DNA of 40,119 nt from Oscillospiraceae bacterium (GTDB lineage Bacteria > Bacillota > Clostridia > Oscillospirales > Oscillospiraceae), in NCBI GenBank assembly GCA_017458085.1, contig JAFTGE010000098.1, positions 1-40,119 on the forward strand, given 5' to 3'. The notes beneath the pieces are model-generated. The model saw nothing but the letters and a program-made list of their open reading frames with translations. It was not told the origin of the DNA and ran no database searches. Made by a program: the position numbers and the translations under genes. This document shows, in pieces, positions 6,915 to 14,709 of the stretch; the first letter of the stretch is position 1, and each line of letters begins with the position of its first letter.

Positions 6915-8225
6915 TCAATGCCGGGGCAGAATGAGGATGATCGGCTCACCGGTGCAGAGCAGCTTCCCATCCCGGACGGGGATGATATTCCCGTCAATCT
7001 GGTTTACATAATCTCCATCCGCCGCGGCGACCGAGATCTCGGCGGGTTTTGCGCGCAAAGAGAAAACGCCCAGCTTGAGACTGTCGGCATTTTCGCGCTC
7101 CATGACGGCGACATCGGAGCCATCCTCGGCGCGGGCAAAGAAGAAATCGTCCCTACCGAGGCGGCGCTTGATTTCTCCAAGCCGGGTAAGCAAGGGACTG
7201 AGATCGCGGCCGGTGTCACGGTCGATCACCTCGCGCTCAAAGAGGCTGGGCAGGTGGGTGTCGGCAAATTCCTGCCCGGCATAGAGCAGCGTCGTGCCCT
7301 TGAGGAAGTAGAGCATGGCAGTGTAATTGATGAGCGCACGCTCCTGCGTCACCAGGGAGGCGATGCGGGGCTGGTCGTGGTTTTCCAGAAAGCGCAGCTT
7401 GTTATAGTTGGCCGGGTAGAGCGCCTCCTGTACGTTGAGCATGTCGGTATACTGGGACAGAGGGACCTTCCCGGCCAGATACCGATCAAAGCACTCGCGC
7501 ATGTCGTACTCATACTCCAGCATGTCGTACTCATACTCCATATCAAAAGCCTCAAACAGCTCCGTATCGCGGCAGGCGTAAAACCCGGCGCGGCGGTAGA
7601 AGCTGCCAAAGCTCAGATGCACGCTCTCGGCCAGCCACAGGCAGCCGGGCCGAACCTGCTCCACGGCGGCGCGGGCCCTTTTCCAGAAATCCAGCGGCAC
7701 AAAGGAGGCCACATCGCAGCGGAAGCCGTCGACGATTTCGGCCCATTGGCACAGGCTCTCTATCTGATAGTCCCAGAGCGCCGGCACGCGGTAGTCCAGG
7801 TCGATCACATCCGTCCAGTCGCCCACCTTGTTGCCGGGGCGACCGTCGGGCTTTTTGTAGAAAAACTCCGGGTGCTCCTGCCAGAGCACCGAGTCGGGGG
7901 AGGTGTGGTTATAGACCACGTCGATCATCAGCTTCATGCCGCGGGCATGGATGGCGTCGGCCAGGGCCCTGAAATCCTCCAACGTGCCGTAGGCGGGGTT
8001 GACGCCGCGGTAGTCGCGGTTGGCGTAGGGACAGCCCAGGCTGCCCTTTTTGCCCTGAACGCCGATGGGGTGGATGGGCATGAGCCAGACAATGTCCGTG
8101 CCCAGCGCGCGGATGCGGTCGAGGTCGTCGATCACGGCGCGGAAGGTCCCCGCCGGGGTGTGGGCGCGGACGTAGACGGAGTAGATCACCTGGTTTTGCA
8201 GGCGCGGATCGGTATTGTGAGCCAT
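6915..8225 (-). CDS. GH13 alpha-amylase-family glycoside hydrolase
   Basis: A 436-residue cytosolic (no signal peptide) TIM-barrel enzyme acting on alpha-glucosidic bonds. The conserved regions are complete: region I DVVYNHT (residues 102-108), region II GFRCDVAS with nucleophile Asp171, region III WLAES with acid/base Glu200, region IV FLENHDQ with Asp284. It lacks extra starch-binding modules and is on the short side for GH13, with a short C-terminal beta domain. A GGGAGG site seven bases upstream fixes the start. An in-frame 21-base tandem duplication (around 7500-7541) repeats EYEYDM within the barrel. It follows metA on the same strand but is separated from it by a strong terminator. It could be an alpha-glucosidase, maltodextrin hydrolase or cyclomaltodextrinase-like enzyme. 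Confidence 0.9.
   Translation of the reverse strand: MAHNTDPRLQNQVIYSVYVRAHTPAGTFRAVIDDLDRIRALGTDIVWLMPIHPIGVQGKKGSLGCPYANRDYRGVNPAYGTLEDFRALADAIHARGMKLMIDVVYNHTSPDSVLWQEHPEFFYKKPDGRPGNKVGDWTDVIDLDYRVPALWDYQIESLCQWAEIVDGFRCDVASFVPLDFWKRARAAVEQVRPGCLWLAESVHLSFGSFYRRAGFYACRDTELFEAFDMEYEYDMLEYEYDMRECFDRYLAGKVPLSQYTDMLNVQEALYPANYNKLRFLENHDQPRIASLVTQERALINYTAMLYFLKGTTLLYAGQEFADTHLPSLFEREVIDRDTGRDLSPLLTRLGEIKRRLGRDDFFFARAEDGSDVAVMERENADSLKLGVFSLRAKPAEISVAAADGDYVNQIDGNIIPVRDGKLLCTGEPIILILPRH
7499..7541 (-). repeat. 21-bp in-frame tandem duplication in GH13 gene
   Basis: Two adjacent copies of CATGTCGTACTCATACTCCA (plus one variable base) encode MEYEYD-MLEYEYD-M, residues about 229-242 of the hydrolase. 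The frame is kept, so the protein gains seven residues between catalytic regions III and IV. Confidence 0.8.
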
Positions 8226-8264
8226 GGTACAGACCTCCCATGTCGTTCATGTTCGTTTCATTCT

Positions 8265-8311
8265 AGCAAAAAAACGCCACCGGCGCAAGGGCTTCAGCCC
8301 TGGCGCCGGTG
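8265..8311 (-). terminator. Terminator of the suf-metA operon
   Basis: On the minus strand a long GC stem (CCACCGGCGCCAGGGC pairing with GCCCTTGCGCCGGTGG) is followed by CGTTTTTTTGC. The stem begins within the last codons of metA. A strong Rho-independent terminator. Confidence 0.85.
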
Positions 8312-9271
8312 GATGTCGTCCATGGAAGAATGCAGCAGGTAGCTGTCCTCCGAAACGGGTCGGATCTCGGAGAGCCGATAAGGTGTCTCCTGGTAGATGA
8401 AGTTGAGCCAGTTGGTGTATGTACAGTTGGAGCTGGAACGCCAGGAGAGGATCGGCTCCCGGCTGGGATCATCGTCGGGATAGTAGTTCTCCGGCACGCT
8501 GGGGTTGATGCCCTTGGCCAGATCCCGGCGGTACTCCCGATCCAGATCGTAGCGGTCATACTCCGAGTGGCCGGTGACAAAGACCTGCCGCGAAGAACAG
8601 GCGAGGATCAGATAACTGCCGCAGCGCTCGCTGTCGGCTACGACGTAGAGCTCGGGATTCGAGCGCACGGCCTCCTCGTCGATGGTGGTGTTGCGGGACT
8701 GGGGCACGTAGAAATAATCGTCCATGCCGCGCATGAGCATTTTTTTGCGGTGCAGCACCCGGTGCAGATACACGCCGCTGAGCTTCTCGGGCAGCATGTG
8801 CTTTTGCACGCCGTAGTGATAGTATAGCCCCGCCTGAGCGCCCCAGCAGATGTGGAAGGTGGAGAAGACATGGGTCTTGGACCACTCGAAGATGCGGCAG
8901 AGCTCCGGCCAATAGGCAACCTCCTCAAATTCCAGATGCTCAATGGGCGCGCCGGTGATGATCAGACCGTCAAAGTTGCGCTCGGCCACGTCGTCGATGG
9001 TGACATAGAACTGATCCATGTGGGACACATCGGTGTGCGTTGAGGCGTAGGTCGCGGTTTTGAGGAAGGTGATCTCCACCTGAATAGGGAAGTTGGAGAG
9101 AACACGCAGCAGATCAAGCTCCGTGTTTTCCTTGAGCGGCATCAGGTTCAAAATGGCGATCTGCAGCGGACGGATGTCCTGCGAGGTCGCGCGGCTTTCA
9201 TCCATGACAAAGATGTTTTCCGCTTCCAGGATCCCCTTCGCGGGCAGCTCATTGGGAATTTTGATGGGCAT
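8294..9271 (-). CDS. metA: Homoserine O-acyltransferase MetA, predicted acetyl-specific
   Basis: A 325-residue enzyme that acylates the hydroxyl of L-homoserine, the first committed step of methionine synthesis. The N-terminus and body match the MetA family (type I glutamine-amidotransferase-like fold). The acyl-enzyme nucleophile is Cys142 in FHICWGAQAG, with His235 and Glu237 in TGHSEYD completing the active site. Established work on this family links residue 111 to acyl-CoA choice: Gly in succinyl-specific E. coli-type enzymes, Glu in acetyl-specific Bacillus-type ones. Here residue 111 is Glu (TGAPIEH), so the product is predicted to be O-acetylhomoserine although homology naming would say succinyltransferase. 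It is the last gene of the suf-rrf2 cluster (18 bases after rrf2) and ends in a strong terminator. Confidence 0.93.
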   Translation of the reverse strand: MPIKIPNELPAKGILEAENIFVMDESRATSQDIRPLQIAILNLMPLKENTELDLLRVLSNFPIQVEITFLKTATYASTHTDVSHMDQFYVTIDDVAERNFDGLIITGAPIEHLEFEEVAYWPELCRIFEWSKTHVFSTFHICWGAQAGLYYHYGVQKHMLPEKLSGVYLHRVLHRKKMLMRGMDDYFYVPQSRNTTIDEEAVRSNPELYVVADSERCGSYLILACSSRQVFVTGHSEYDRYDLDREYRRDLAKGINPSVPENYYPDDDPSREPILSWRSSSNCTYTNWLNFIYQETPYRLSEIRPVSEDSYLLHSSMDDIHRRQG

Positions 9272-9289
9272 TGGTCGGTCAACTCACTT

Positions 9290-9706
9290 TCAGAATACAC
9301 CGCCCTCGGCGGCGAGATCGCAAATGGTAAAACGGGAGAGGTAGGCGCTGATCACATCCTCCAAACCCTGCCACAACGGAACGCAGCAGCATTCAGATGC
9401 GCGCTCGCAGGGATCGGCGTCCGTTTTCTGGCAGGAGACGGGGGCAAGGCTGCCCTCGGTGGCCTCCAGCACCTCCCAGACGGTGATGGAGTCGGGCGGA
9501 CGCTTGAAGCGGTAGCCACCGGCGCGGCCGCGGGAGGCCTCGACAATGCCGCTTTTGACCAGGATCACCATAATGCTCTCCAGATATTTTTCCGAAATCC
9601 CCTGACGGCGGGAGATCTCGCTGAGCGGGAGAAAGCTGTCCCCGCCCATGCGCTCCATCTCCGCCAGCACGCGTAGGGCATAGCGGCCTCTGGTGGATAT
9701 CAGCAT
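9290..9706 (-). CDS. Rrf2-family (IscR-like) transcriptional regulator
   Basis: A 138-residue winged-helix regulator. The N-terminus MLISTRGRYALRVLAEM and the recognition region ISEKYLESIMVILVKSGIVE followed by SRGRAGGY are Rrf2/IscR hallmarks. The C-terminal half carries cysteines at 92, 100, 106, 107 and 108, close to the three Fe-S ligands of IscR (92, 98, 104), so it may bind a cluster, but the spacing is not identical. It is encoded between sufU (3 bases away) and metA, so it probably senses Fe-S or sulfur/cysteine status and regulates this operon. CymR, a cysteine-metabolism regulator, is in the same family and is an alternative model. Confidence 0.9.
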   Translation of the reverse strand: MLISTRGRYALRVLAEMERMGGDSFLPLSEISRRQGISEKYLESIMVILVKSGIVEASRGRAGGYRFKRPPDSITVWEVLEATEGSLAPVSCQKTDADPCERASECCCVPLWQGLEDVISAYLSRFTICDLAAEGGVF

Positions 9707-9709
9707 GGC

Positions 9710-10150
9710 TCAGTCCTCGTTCTCCGCGTCAGGATCGAGCAGGGTGTCCAGCGTGTGCCAGCCCAGCACCGCGCATTTGACGCGGGCAGGCATGTGGGAG
9801 ATGTCCTGCAGGGCGCCGGCTTCCTCCAGCTCCTCCAGCTCCTCGTCGGTGACCTTGCCCTTGATCATGCGCAGAAAGAGCTTGCTCAGATGCAGGGCCT
9901 CGTCCACGCTGCGGCCAATCACAAGGTCGAGCATGATATCGGCCGAAGCCTGGGAGATGGCGCAGCCGTCGCCCACATAGGCCCCGTCCTCCACGACGCC
10001 GTTTTCCACCCGCAGCTGCAACGTGATGTTGTCGCCGCAGCTGGGATTGACGCCGCGCAGCTCCATATTTGCCCCCTCCAGGGGATGCTTGTTGGCCGGA
10101 CGCAGGTTGTGCTCGGTCAGGATCTGATTGTAAAAGCTTCTAGTCTCCAT
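9710..10150 (-). CDS. sufU: SufU-type Fe-S assembly / sulfur-transfer protein
   Basis: A 146-residue IscU-like protein. Zn/Fe-S ligands are in place: Cys38 and Asp40 (NPSCGDN), Cys63 (GDGCAISQASADIM) and Cys126 (RVKCAVLGW). The insertion between Cys63 and Cys126 and the SQASADIM motif are of the SufU (Gram-positive) rather than IscU type. In Bacillus, SufU accepts sulfur from SufS and passes it to SufBCD. The start overlaps the sufS stop by 11 bases, indicating tight coupling. Confidence 0.93.
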   Translation of the reverse strand: METRSFYNQILTEHNLRPANKHPLEGANMELRGVNPSCGDNITLQLRVENGVVEDGAYVGDGCAISQASADIMLDLVIGRSVDEALHLSKLFLRMIKGKVTDEELEELEEAGALQDISHMPARVKCAVLGWHTLDTLLDPDAENED

Positions 10151-11381
10151 AGCCCATCTTCCCCCGGATCTGGCCGAGACACTCGCCCAGACGGAGGATC
10201 TCCTCCTCGGTGTTATAGAATGCCAGGCTGACGCGCGCGGTGGAGGGCGTCTGCAAAAACTGCATCAGCGGCTGGGCGCAGTGGTGACCGGCCCGGATAT
10301 AGACGTTGTCGCCGTCGAGAATGGTGGCAATGTCGTGCGGGTGCACGCCGTCGAGCGTGAAGGTGAAGATGCCGTGGTGCGCGTCGGCATTCTTCGCGCC
10401 GATGATATGAATGTGCTCATTGGCGCTGAGCACTTCAAAGGCGAGGCGGCCCAGACGCTGCTCCCGCCGCACGATGGTGTCGAAGCCGATCTCGCGGTAG
10501 AGATCCACTGCCGCGGACAGACCCACCGCACCGGAGGCATTGACGGTGCCGGCCTCAAACTTGTGGGGCAGCTCCGCCCAGGTAGCGTCCTCGCGGGTGA
10601 CGTACTCGATCATCTCCCCGCCGTAGAGGAAGGGGGGCATTTTTTTCAGCCACTGCTTCTTGGCGTACAGGACGCCGATGCCCATGGGACCGCACATCTT
10701 GTGGCCCGAGAAGGCGAGGAAATCCACGTCCAGCGCCTGCACATCCACAGGAATGTGGGGGACGCTCTGCGCACCGTCACAGACAAAGACGGCGCCCTGG
10801 GCATGGGCGATGGCGGCAAAGGTACGGATGTCGTTCTCAACGCCGAGAACGTTGGAAATCTGCACCATGGCAACGAGCCGGGTCTTCTCCGTCAAAGCGG
10901 CGCGGAAGGCCTCCTCCGTGATCAGACCCTCGTCATCACACTCCAGGAAGCGAAGGGTGGCGCCGACACGCTCGGCAGCCTGCCGCCAGGGAAGCATGTC
11001 GCTGTGGTGCTCCATGATGGTGACGAGAATCTCGTCCCCGGCCTTCAAAAAGGCGCTGCACCAGCTGTAGGCCACCAGGTTCAGGCTCTCGCTGGCATTG
11101 CGGGTGAAGATGATCTCCTCGGTGCTCGAGGCGTTGAGGAAGGCGCGCACGTTCTCGCGGGCGTTCTCGTAGGCGTCGGTGGCCCGCTGGCTCAGGGCAT
11201 AGAGGCCGCGCAGGGGGTTAGCGTTATCCTCACGGTAGAATTTCTCAATGGCGGAGAGCACCGTGTCGGGCCGCTGGGTGGTTGCCGCGTTATCGAGATA
11301 GGCAATCTCCGGGTGCCCGGCGATCAATGGGAAACGGCTGCGGATGGCAAGATCCTCGGCCAGAATTTCTTGTTTTGTCAT
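10140..11381 (-). CDS. sufS: Cysteine desulfurase SufS
   Basis: A PLP enzyme of 413 residues that converts cysteine to alanine and leaves a persulfide sulfur for Fe-S cluster building. The PLP lysine is Lys228 in AFSGHKMCGP. The catalytic cysteine is Cys368 in RAGHHCAQPLM, the short-loop type II (SufS) arrangement. ATG 11381 is preferred because AAGGAG is then seven bases upstream; an ATG at 11387, overlapping the sufD stop, is only one or two bases from the same site. Partner of SufU, whose gene overlaps its end. Confidence 0.95.
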   Translation of the reverse strand: MTKQEILAEDLAIRSRFPLIAGHPEIAYLDNAATTQRPDTVLSAIEKFYREDNANPLRGLYALSQRATDAYENARENVRAFLNASSTEEIIFTRNASESLNLVAYSWCSAFLKAGDEILVTIMEHHSDMLPWRQAAERVGATLRFLECDDEGLITEEAFRAALTEKTRLVAMVQISNVLGVENDIRTFAAIAHAQGAVFVCDGAQSVPHIPVDVQALDVDFLAFSGHKMCGPMGIGVLYAKKQWLKKMPPFLYGGEMIEYVTREDATWAELPHKFEAGTVNASGAVGLSAAVDLYREIGFDTIVRREQRLGRLAFEVLSANEHIHIIGAKNADAHHGIFTFTLDGVHPHDIATILDGDNVYIRAGHHCAQPLMQFLQTPSTARVSLAFYNTEEEILRLGECLGQIRGKMGYGD

Positions 11382-11383
11382 GG

Positions 11384-12415
11384 TCATTCTCCTTCCTCAC
11401 CAAGCAACTCCTGTACCATCTGCGGATCGGGGATACGGCGGGTGACCGCGTCCACGCGGGCCCGGGCCATCATTTCGTAAATGGCGTCGCGTTCCATGCC
11501 GCGGCTTTCCAGGTAATAGATCAGTTGCTCGTCCAGGCGACCGATGGTCGCGCCGTGGTTGCCGACGACGTCCTCCTCCGCGCAGAGGATGACGGGGATG
11601 GTCTGGTTGCGCACCGTCTCATCCATGAGCAGCACGTCCTCCACCTCATTGCCGACCGCCCCGGCACAGCCGCGCCTGAGGTCGATGGTGCCGCGCAGCA
11701 GCTTGAAGGATTTGTCAGCCAGCACGCCCGCTACGCGCATTTCACAGTTGGTCTTTTTACCGGTGTGTACGGCCTCATAGTTCATGTCCAGCTTCTGCGT
11801 GCCGCCCAGACGGTAGCCCGCGTCGATGGCGCAGGCGCTGCCCGTGCCCTCCAGGGCGATGGAACAGCCGTCATAGGTAGCTTCGCCGCCGAGGACCAGA
11901 CGGCTAAGTGAAAGCGTGCCGCCGTCATCGACGGAGCCGCCGAGGTCGCTGATAAAGGTGACGCCGTCGTTCAGGCGCTGCACCTGCGCCAGGCGCAGGC
12001 GGGCGTTTTTGCCGAGCACGGCGGTGGTGCGCACCGCGGCGGTATCCACGCCGCCCGTGTAGTCCAGGATGACGGTCAGCTCACTGTCGTCGGCCAGGGA
12101 AAAGCAGAACTCCGCCCCGGTGTTGGGGGCACTGAAATCCAGCGTCAGGCGCAGCGGGTCTGCGATCTTCTGCCCGGCGGCCACGGTGTAAACATGCTTT
12201 TCCACCCCGGCGAGCAGCGCCGCGGTCTCCGTACCCGCGCCGGTCTTGAGGGCGGGACAGGGGCTTTCGTTCTTCGTTTCGACGCCGACGCCGGCGGGAA
12301 GCTCCTCGCGCAGCGCGGCGGTGTTTTCCACAACGGCCTCGACCAGGGTGCCGTTGACATGCAGCCAGCCATAGGTGTTGGCCAGGGGTTTGTTCAGTTT
12401 CATTTCCATCTTCAT
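11384..12415 (-). CDS. sufD: SufD, Fe-S scaffold subunit
   Basis: A 343-residue SufB/SufD-family protein, shorter than the roughly 420-440 residues usual for SufD because the N-terminal helical region is reduced. The right-handed beta-helix core is recognisable, and the C-terminal part (GCAGAVGNEVEDVLLMDETV, then EDVVGNHGATIGRLDEQLIYYLESRG) is diagnostic. It forms the SufBC2D scaffold with SufB and SufC. The ATG overlaps the sufB stop as TGATG. A GTG one codon earlier is possible. Confidence 0.9.
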   Translation of the reverse strand: MKMEMKLNKPLANTYGWLHVNGTLVEAVVENTAALREELPAGVGVETKNESPCPALKTGAGTETAALLAGVEKHVYTVAAGQKIADPLRLTLDFSAPNTGAEFCFSLADDSELTVILDYTGGVDTAAVRTTAVLGKNARLRLAQVQRLNDGVTFISDLGGSVDDGGTLSLSRLVLGGEATYDGCSIALEGTGSACAIDAGYRLGGTQKLDMNYEAVHTGKKTNCEMRVAGVLADKSFKLLRGTIDLRRGCAGAVGNEVEDVLLMDETVRNQTIPVILCAEEDVVGNHGATIGRLDEQLIYYLESRGMERDAIYEMMARARVDAVTRRIPDPQMVQELLGEEGE

Positions 12416-13824
12416 CACCCGATCGCGCCTTTCATTTCCATGCGGATGAGATTGTTCATCTCCAGCGCGTACTCCAGCGGCAGCTCCTTGGACACGTTCT
12501 CGGCAAAGCCGCTGACGATCAGAGCCCTTGCCTCCTCCTCGGAGATACCGCGGCTCATGAGATAAAACACCGCGTCGTCACTGATGCGGCCGATGCGCGC
12601 CTCATGGCCGATGTCGGCCTTGTCGGTGCGGATATCCATGGCGGGGATGGTGTCCGAGCGGGAGATATCATCGATCATCAGAGACTGGCAGGAGACGGCG
12701 GACTTGCTGTTTTCCGCCTTGGGACCCACCACCACGGCGGAGCGGAAGGTGCTGATGCCGCCGGACTTGGAGATGGAGCGGGTATTGACGTAGCTTGTCG
12801 TGTCGGGGGCGTTGTGCACGACCTTGCAGCCGGTGTCCAGATTCTGGCCTGCCCCGGCGAAGGTGACGCCGGTAAACTCCGACTTGGCGCCCCGGCCGTT
12901 GAGCACGCTCATGGGGTAGAGGTAGCTGACGTGGGAGCCGAAGGAGCCGGAAACCCATTCCACCTTGCCGCCCTCTTCCACACGGGCACGCTTGGTGTTG
13001 AGGTTGTACATGTTCTTCGACCAGTTTTCAATGGTCGAGTAACGCAGGGTGGCGTTCTTGCCCACGTAGAGCTCCACACAGCCGGCGTGGAGGTTGGCCA
13101 CATTGTACTTCGGGGCGGAACATCCCTCGATAAAGTGCAGGTAGGCGTTCTCGTCGACGATGATGAGCGTATGCTCAAATTGGCCCGCGCCGGGGGAGTT
13201 GAGCCGGAAGTAGGACTGCAGCGGAATTTCGACCGAAACGCCGGGCGGAACATACACGAAGGAGCCGCCGGACCACACCGCGCCGTGCAGAGCGGCAAAC
13301 TTGTGATCCGTCGGGGGAACCAGGTGCATGAAGTGCTCGCGGATCATGTCGGCCTTGGGGCCGTGCAGCGCGCTTTCAAGGTCGGTATAGATGACGCCCT
13401 GCGCGGCAACCTCCGCCTTGACGTTGTGGTACACCAGCTCCGAGTCGTACTGCGCGCCCACGCCGGCCAGCGACTCACGCTCGGCCTGGGGGATGCCCAA
13501 GCGCTCGAAGGTGTCCTTGATCTCGGCAGGCACCTCGTCCCAGGTGGCGGACATCTTGGTGTGCGGCCGGACGTAGGTGACGATGTTTTCCATGTTCAGC
13601 CCCTCGATGGAGGGACCCCAGTCGGGCATGTCGGTGCGGTTGAAAATGTCCAGAGACTTGAGGCGGAAGTCCCGCATCCAGTCCGGGTCGTTCTTTTCCC
13701 GGGAAATCTGCTCTACGATGGCGGGGGTCAGCCCCTCGTCCACCTTGTAGCTGTCGCCGTCGTCGTTGCGAAAGTCGTAACGGGAGCGGTCTACGTCTTC
13801 GACAAAGGTTTTTTCCTCAGCCAT
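12415..13824 (-). CDS. sufB: SufB, Fe-S cluster scaffold subunit
   Basis: A 469-residue core scaffold protein of the SUF system. It shows the SufB signatures (LHGAVWSGGSFVYVPPGV, then HFIEGCSAPKYNVANLHAGCVEL, and SFGSHVSYLYPMSVLNGRGA) and the C-terminal helix region EARIGRISDDAVFYLMSRGISEE. Length is normal. The start at 13824 reads MAEEKTFVEDVDR, with GAGGAG upstream inside the end of sufC. The two genes overlap by 8 bases. A longer in-frame version from 13875 would lie inside sufC and has no SufB-like character. Confidence 0.96.
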   Translation of the reverse strand: MAEEKTFVEDVDRSRYDFRNDDGDSYKVDEGLTPAIVEQISREKNDPDWMRDFRLKSLDIFNRTDMPDWGPSIEGLNMENIVTYVRPHTKMSATWDEVPAEIKDTFERLGIPQAERESLAGVGAQYDSELVYHNVKAEVAAQGVIYTDLESALHGPKADMIREHFMHLVPPTDHKFAALHGAVWSGGSFVYVPPGVSVEIPLQSYFRLNSPGAGQFEHTLIIVDENAYLHFIEGCSAPKYNVANLHAGCVELYVGKNATLRYSTIENWSKNMYNLNTKRARVEEGGKVEWVSGSFGSHVSYLYPMSVLNGRGAKSEFTGVTFAGAGQNLDTGCKVVHNAPDTTSYVNTRSISKSGGISTFRSAVVVGPKAENSKSAVSCQSLMIDDISRSDTIPAMDIRTDKADIGHEARIGRISDDAVFYLMSRGISEEEARALIVSGFAENVSKELPLEYALEMNNLIRMEMKGAIG

Positions 13825-14569
13825 TGGCGCGCTCCTCCTCAAAGCGGGCAAAGCCGTCGCGGTTGATCTCGTCAATGAGGTCGGCGCCGCCCTCGGCCAC
13901 GATCTTGCCCTCCACCAGCACGTGCACCTTGTCCACCTTCAGGGAGGAGAGAATGCCGGTGTTGTGGGTGATGATGATCAGGGCCGCGTCCTTGTTCTTC
14001 TGGAACTCCTCCACGCCGCGGGAGACGGTGCGCACCGCGTCCACGTCAAGGCCCGAGTCCGTCTCGTCCAGGATGGCGAGGCTGGGCTTGAGCATCAGCA
14101 GCTGCACGATCTCGGCCTTTTTCTTCTCGCCGCCGGAAAAGCCCACGTTTAGGTCACGGGAGGCATAGCCCTCGTCCATCTGCAAAGACTGGAGCGTGGC
14201 CTTCATTTCCTTGCGGAAGTCCCAGAGACGCACGCGCTTGCCGCCGCGCTGCTCCAGCGCGGTGCGGATAAAGTTCTCCAGCGAAATGCCCGGCACCTCA
14301 ATGGGGTTCTGGAAGGACATGAACAGACCGCTCTGCGCGCGCTTGTTCACCGGCATGTCCAGCAGCTCCTCCCCGCCAAACAGAGCCGAGCCATCGGTGA
14401 CTTCATAGGCGGGATTGCCCATCAGGGCGTTGCCAAAGGTGCTCTTACCGGCGCCGTTGGGACCCATGAGTACGTGGGTCTCGCCGGCGTTTACCGTGAG
14501 ATTCAAGCCGTGCAGGATCTCCTTGTCCTCAACCGAAACGTGCAGATCCGTTACCTTTAAGATTTCCAT
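13817..14569 (-). CDS. sufC: SufC, ATPase of the SUF Fe-S system
   Basis: A 250-residue ABC-type ATPase without membrane domain that powers the SufBCD scaffold. Walker A is GPNGAGKST (about 37-45), the signature is SGGEKKKAEI in place of the LSGGQ of transporters (SufC type), and Walker B is LAILDETDSGLDVDA, with the switch His in IITHNTG. It is the first gene of the operon. AGGAGG lies five bases before the ATG. The promoter is at 14641-14669. Confidence 0.96.
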   Translation of the reverse strand: MEILKVTDLHVSVEDKEILHGLNLTVNAGETHVLMGPNGAGKSTFGNALMGNPAYEVTDGSALFGGEELLDMPVNKRAQSGLFMSFQNPIEVPGISLENFIRTALEQRGGKRVRLWDFRKEMKATLQSLQMDEGYASRDLNVGFSGGEKKKAEIVQLLMLKPSLAILDETDSGLDVDAVRTVSRGVEEFQKNKDAALIIITHNTGILSSLKVDKVHVLVEGKIVAEGGADLIDEINRDGFARFEEERANG

Positions 14570-14582
14570 GTGTTCCTCCTGT

Positions 14583-14599
14583 ATACCCCGCTGGGGGAT
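14583..14599. promoter_or_regulatory. Candidate Rrf2 operator in suf leader
   Basis: Inverted repeat ATACCCC-GCT-GGGGGAT just upstream of the sufC ribosome binding site. It shares the ATACCC half-site with the palindrome inside the promoter. Proposed from symmetry and context only. Confidence 0.4.
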
Positions 14600-14640
14600 G
14601 ATAAAAATTTATTCCTAGTTGGGTGGTATGAATTGACAGC

Positions 14641-14669
14641 ATTATACACCCCCATAGTGGGTATTGCAA
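14641..14669 (-). promoter_or_regulatory. suf operon promoter with overlapping palindrome
   Basis: On the minus strand: -35 TTGCAA (14664-14669), a 17-bp spacer and perfect -10 TATAAT (14641-14646). The spacer is occupied by the imperfect palindrome ATACCCACTATGGGGGTGT (14646-14664). Its ATACCC half-site recalls IscR/Rrf2 binding sites, so bound regulator would block RNA polymerase. The first transcribed base is expected near 14634. Confidence 0.7.
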
Positions 14670-14709
14670 TAGGGGAGCATGAAAAAGAGGGCGTATAACA
14701 GAAAAAAAC

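Noticed and set aside
12604-13866. Long plus-strand frame opposite sufB
   Set aside because: Low-complexity Gly/Val/His-rich antisense product typical of high-GC shadow frames; SufB is unmistakable.
14570-14709. Possible remnant of the missing pyruvate kinase C-terminal domain
   Set aside because: The stretch holds the suf promoter, palindromes and leader; no frame shows pyruvate kinase C-domain sequence.
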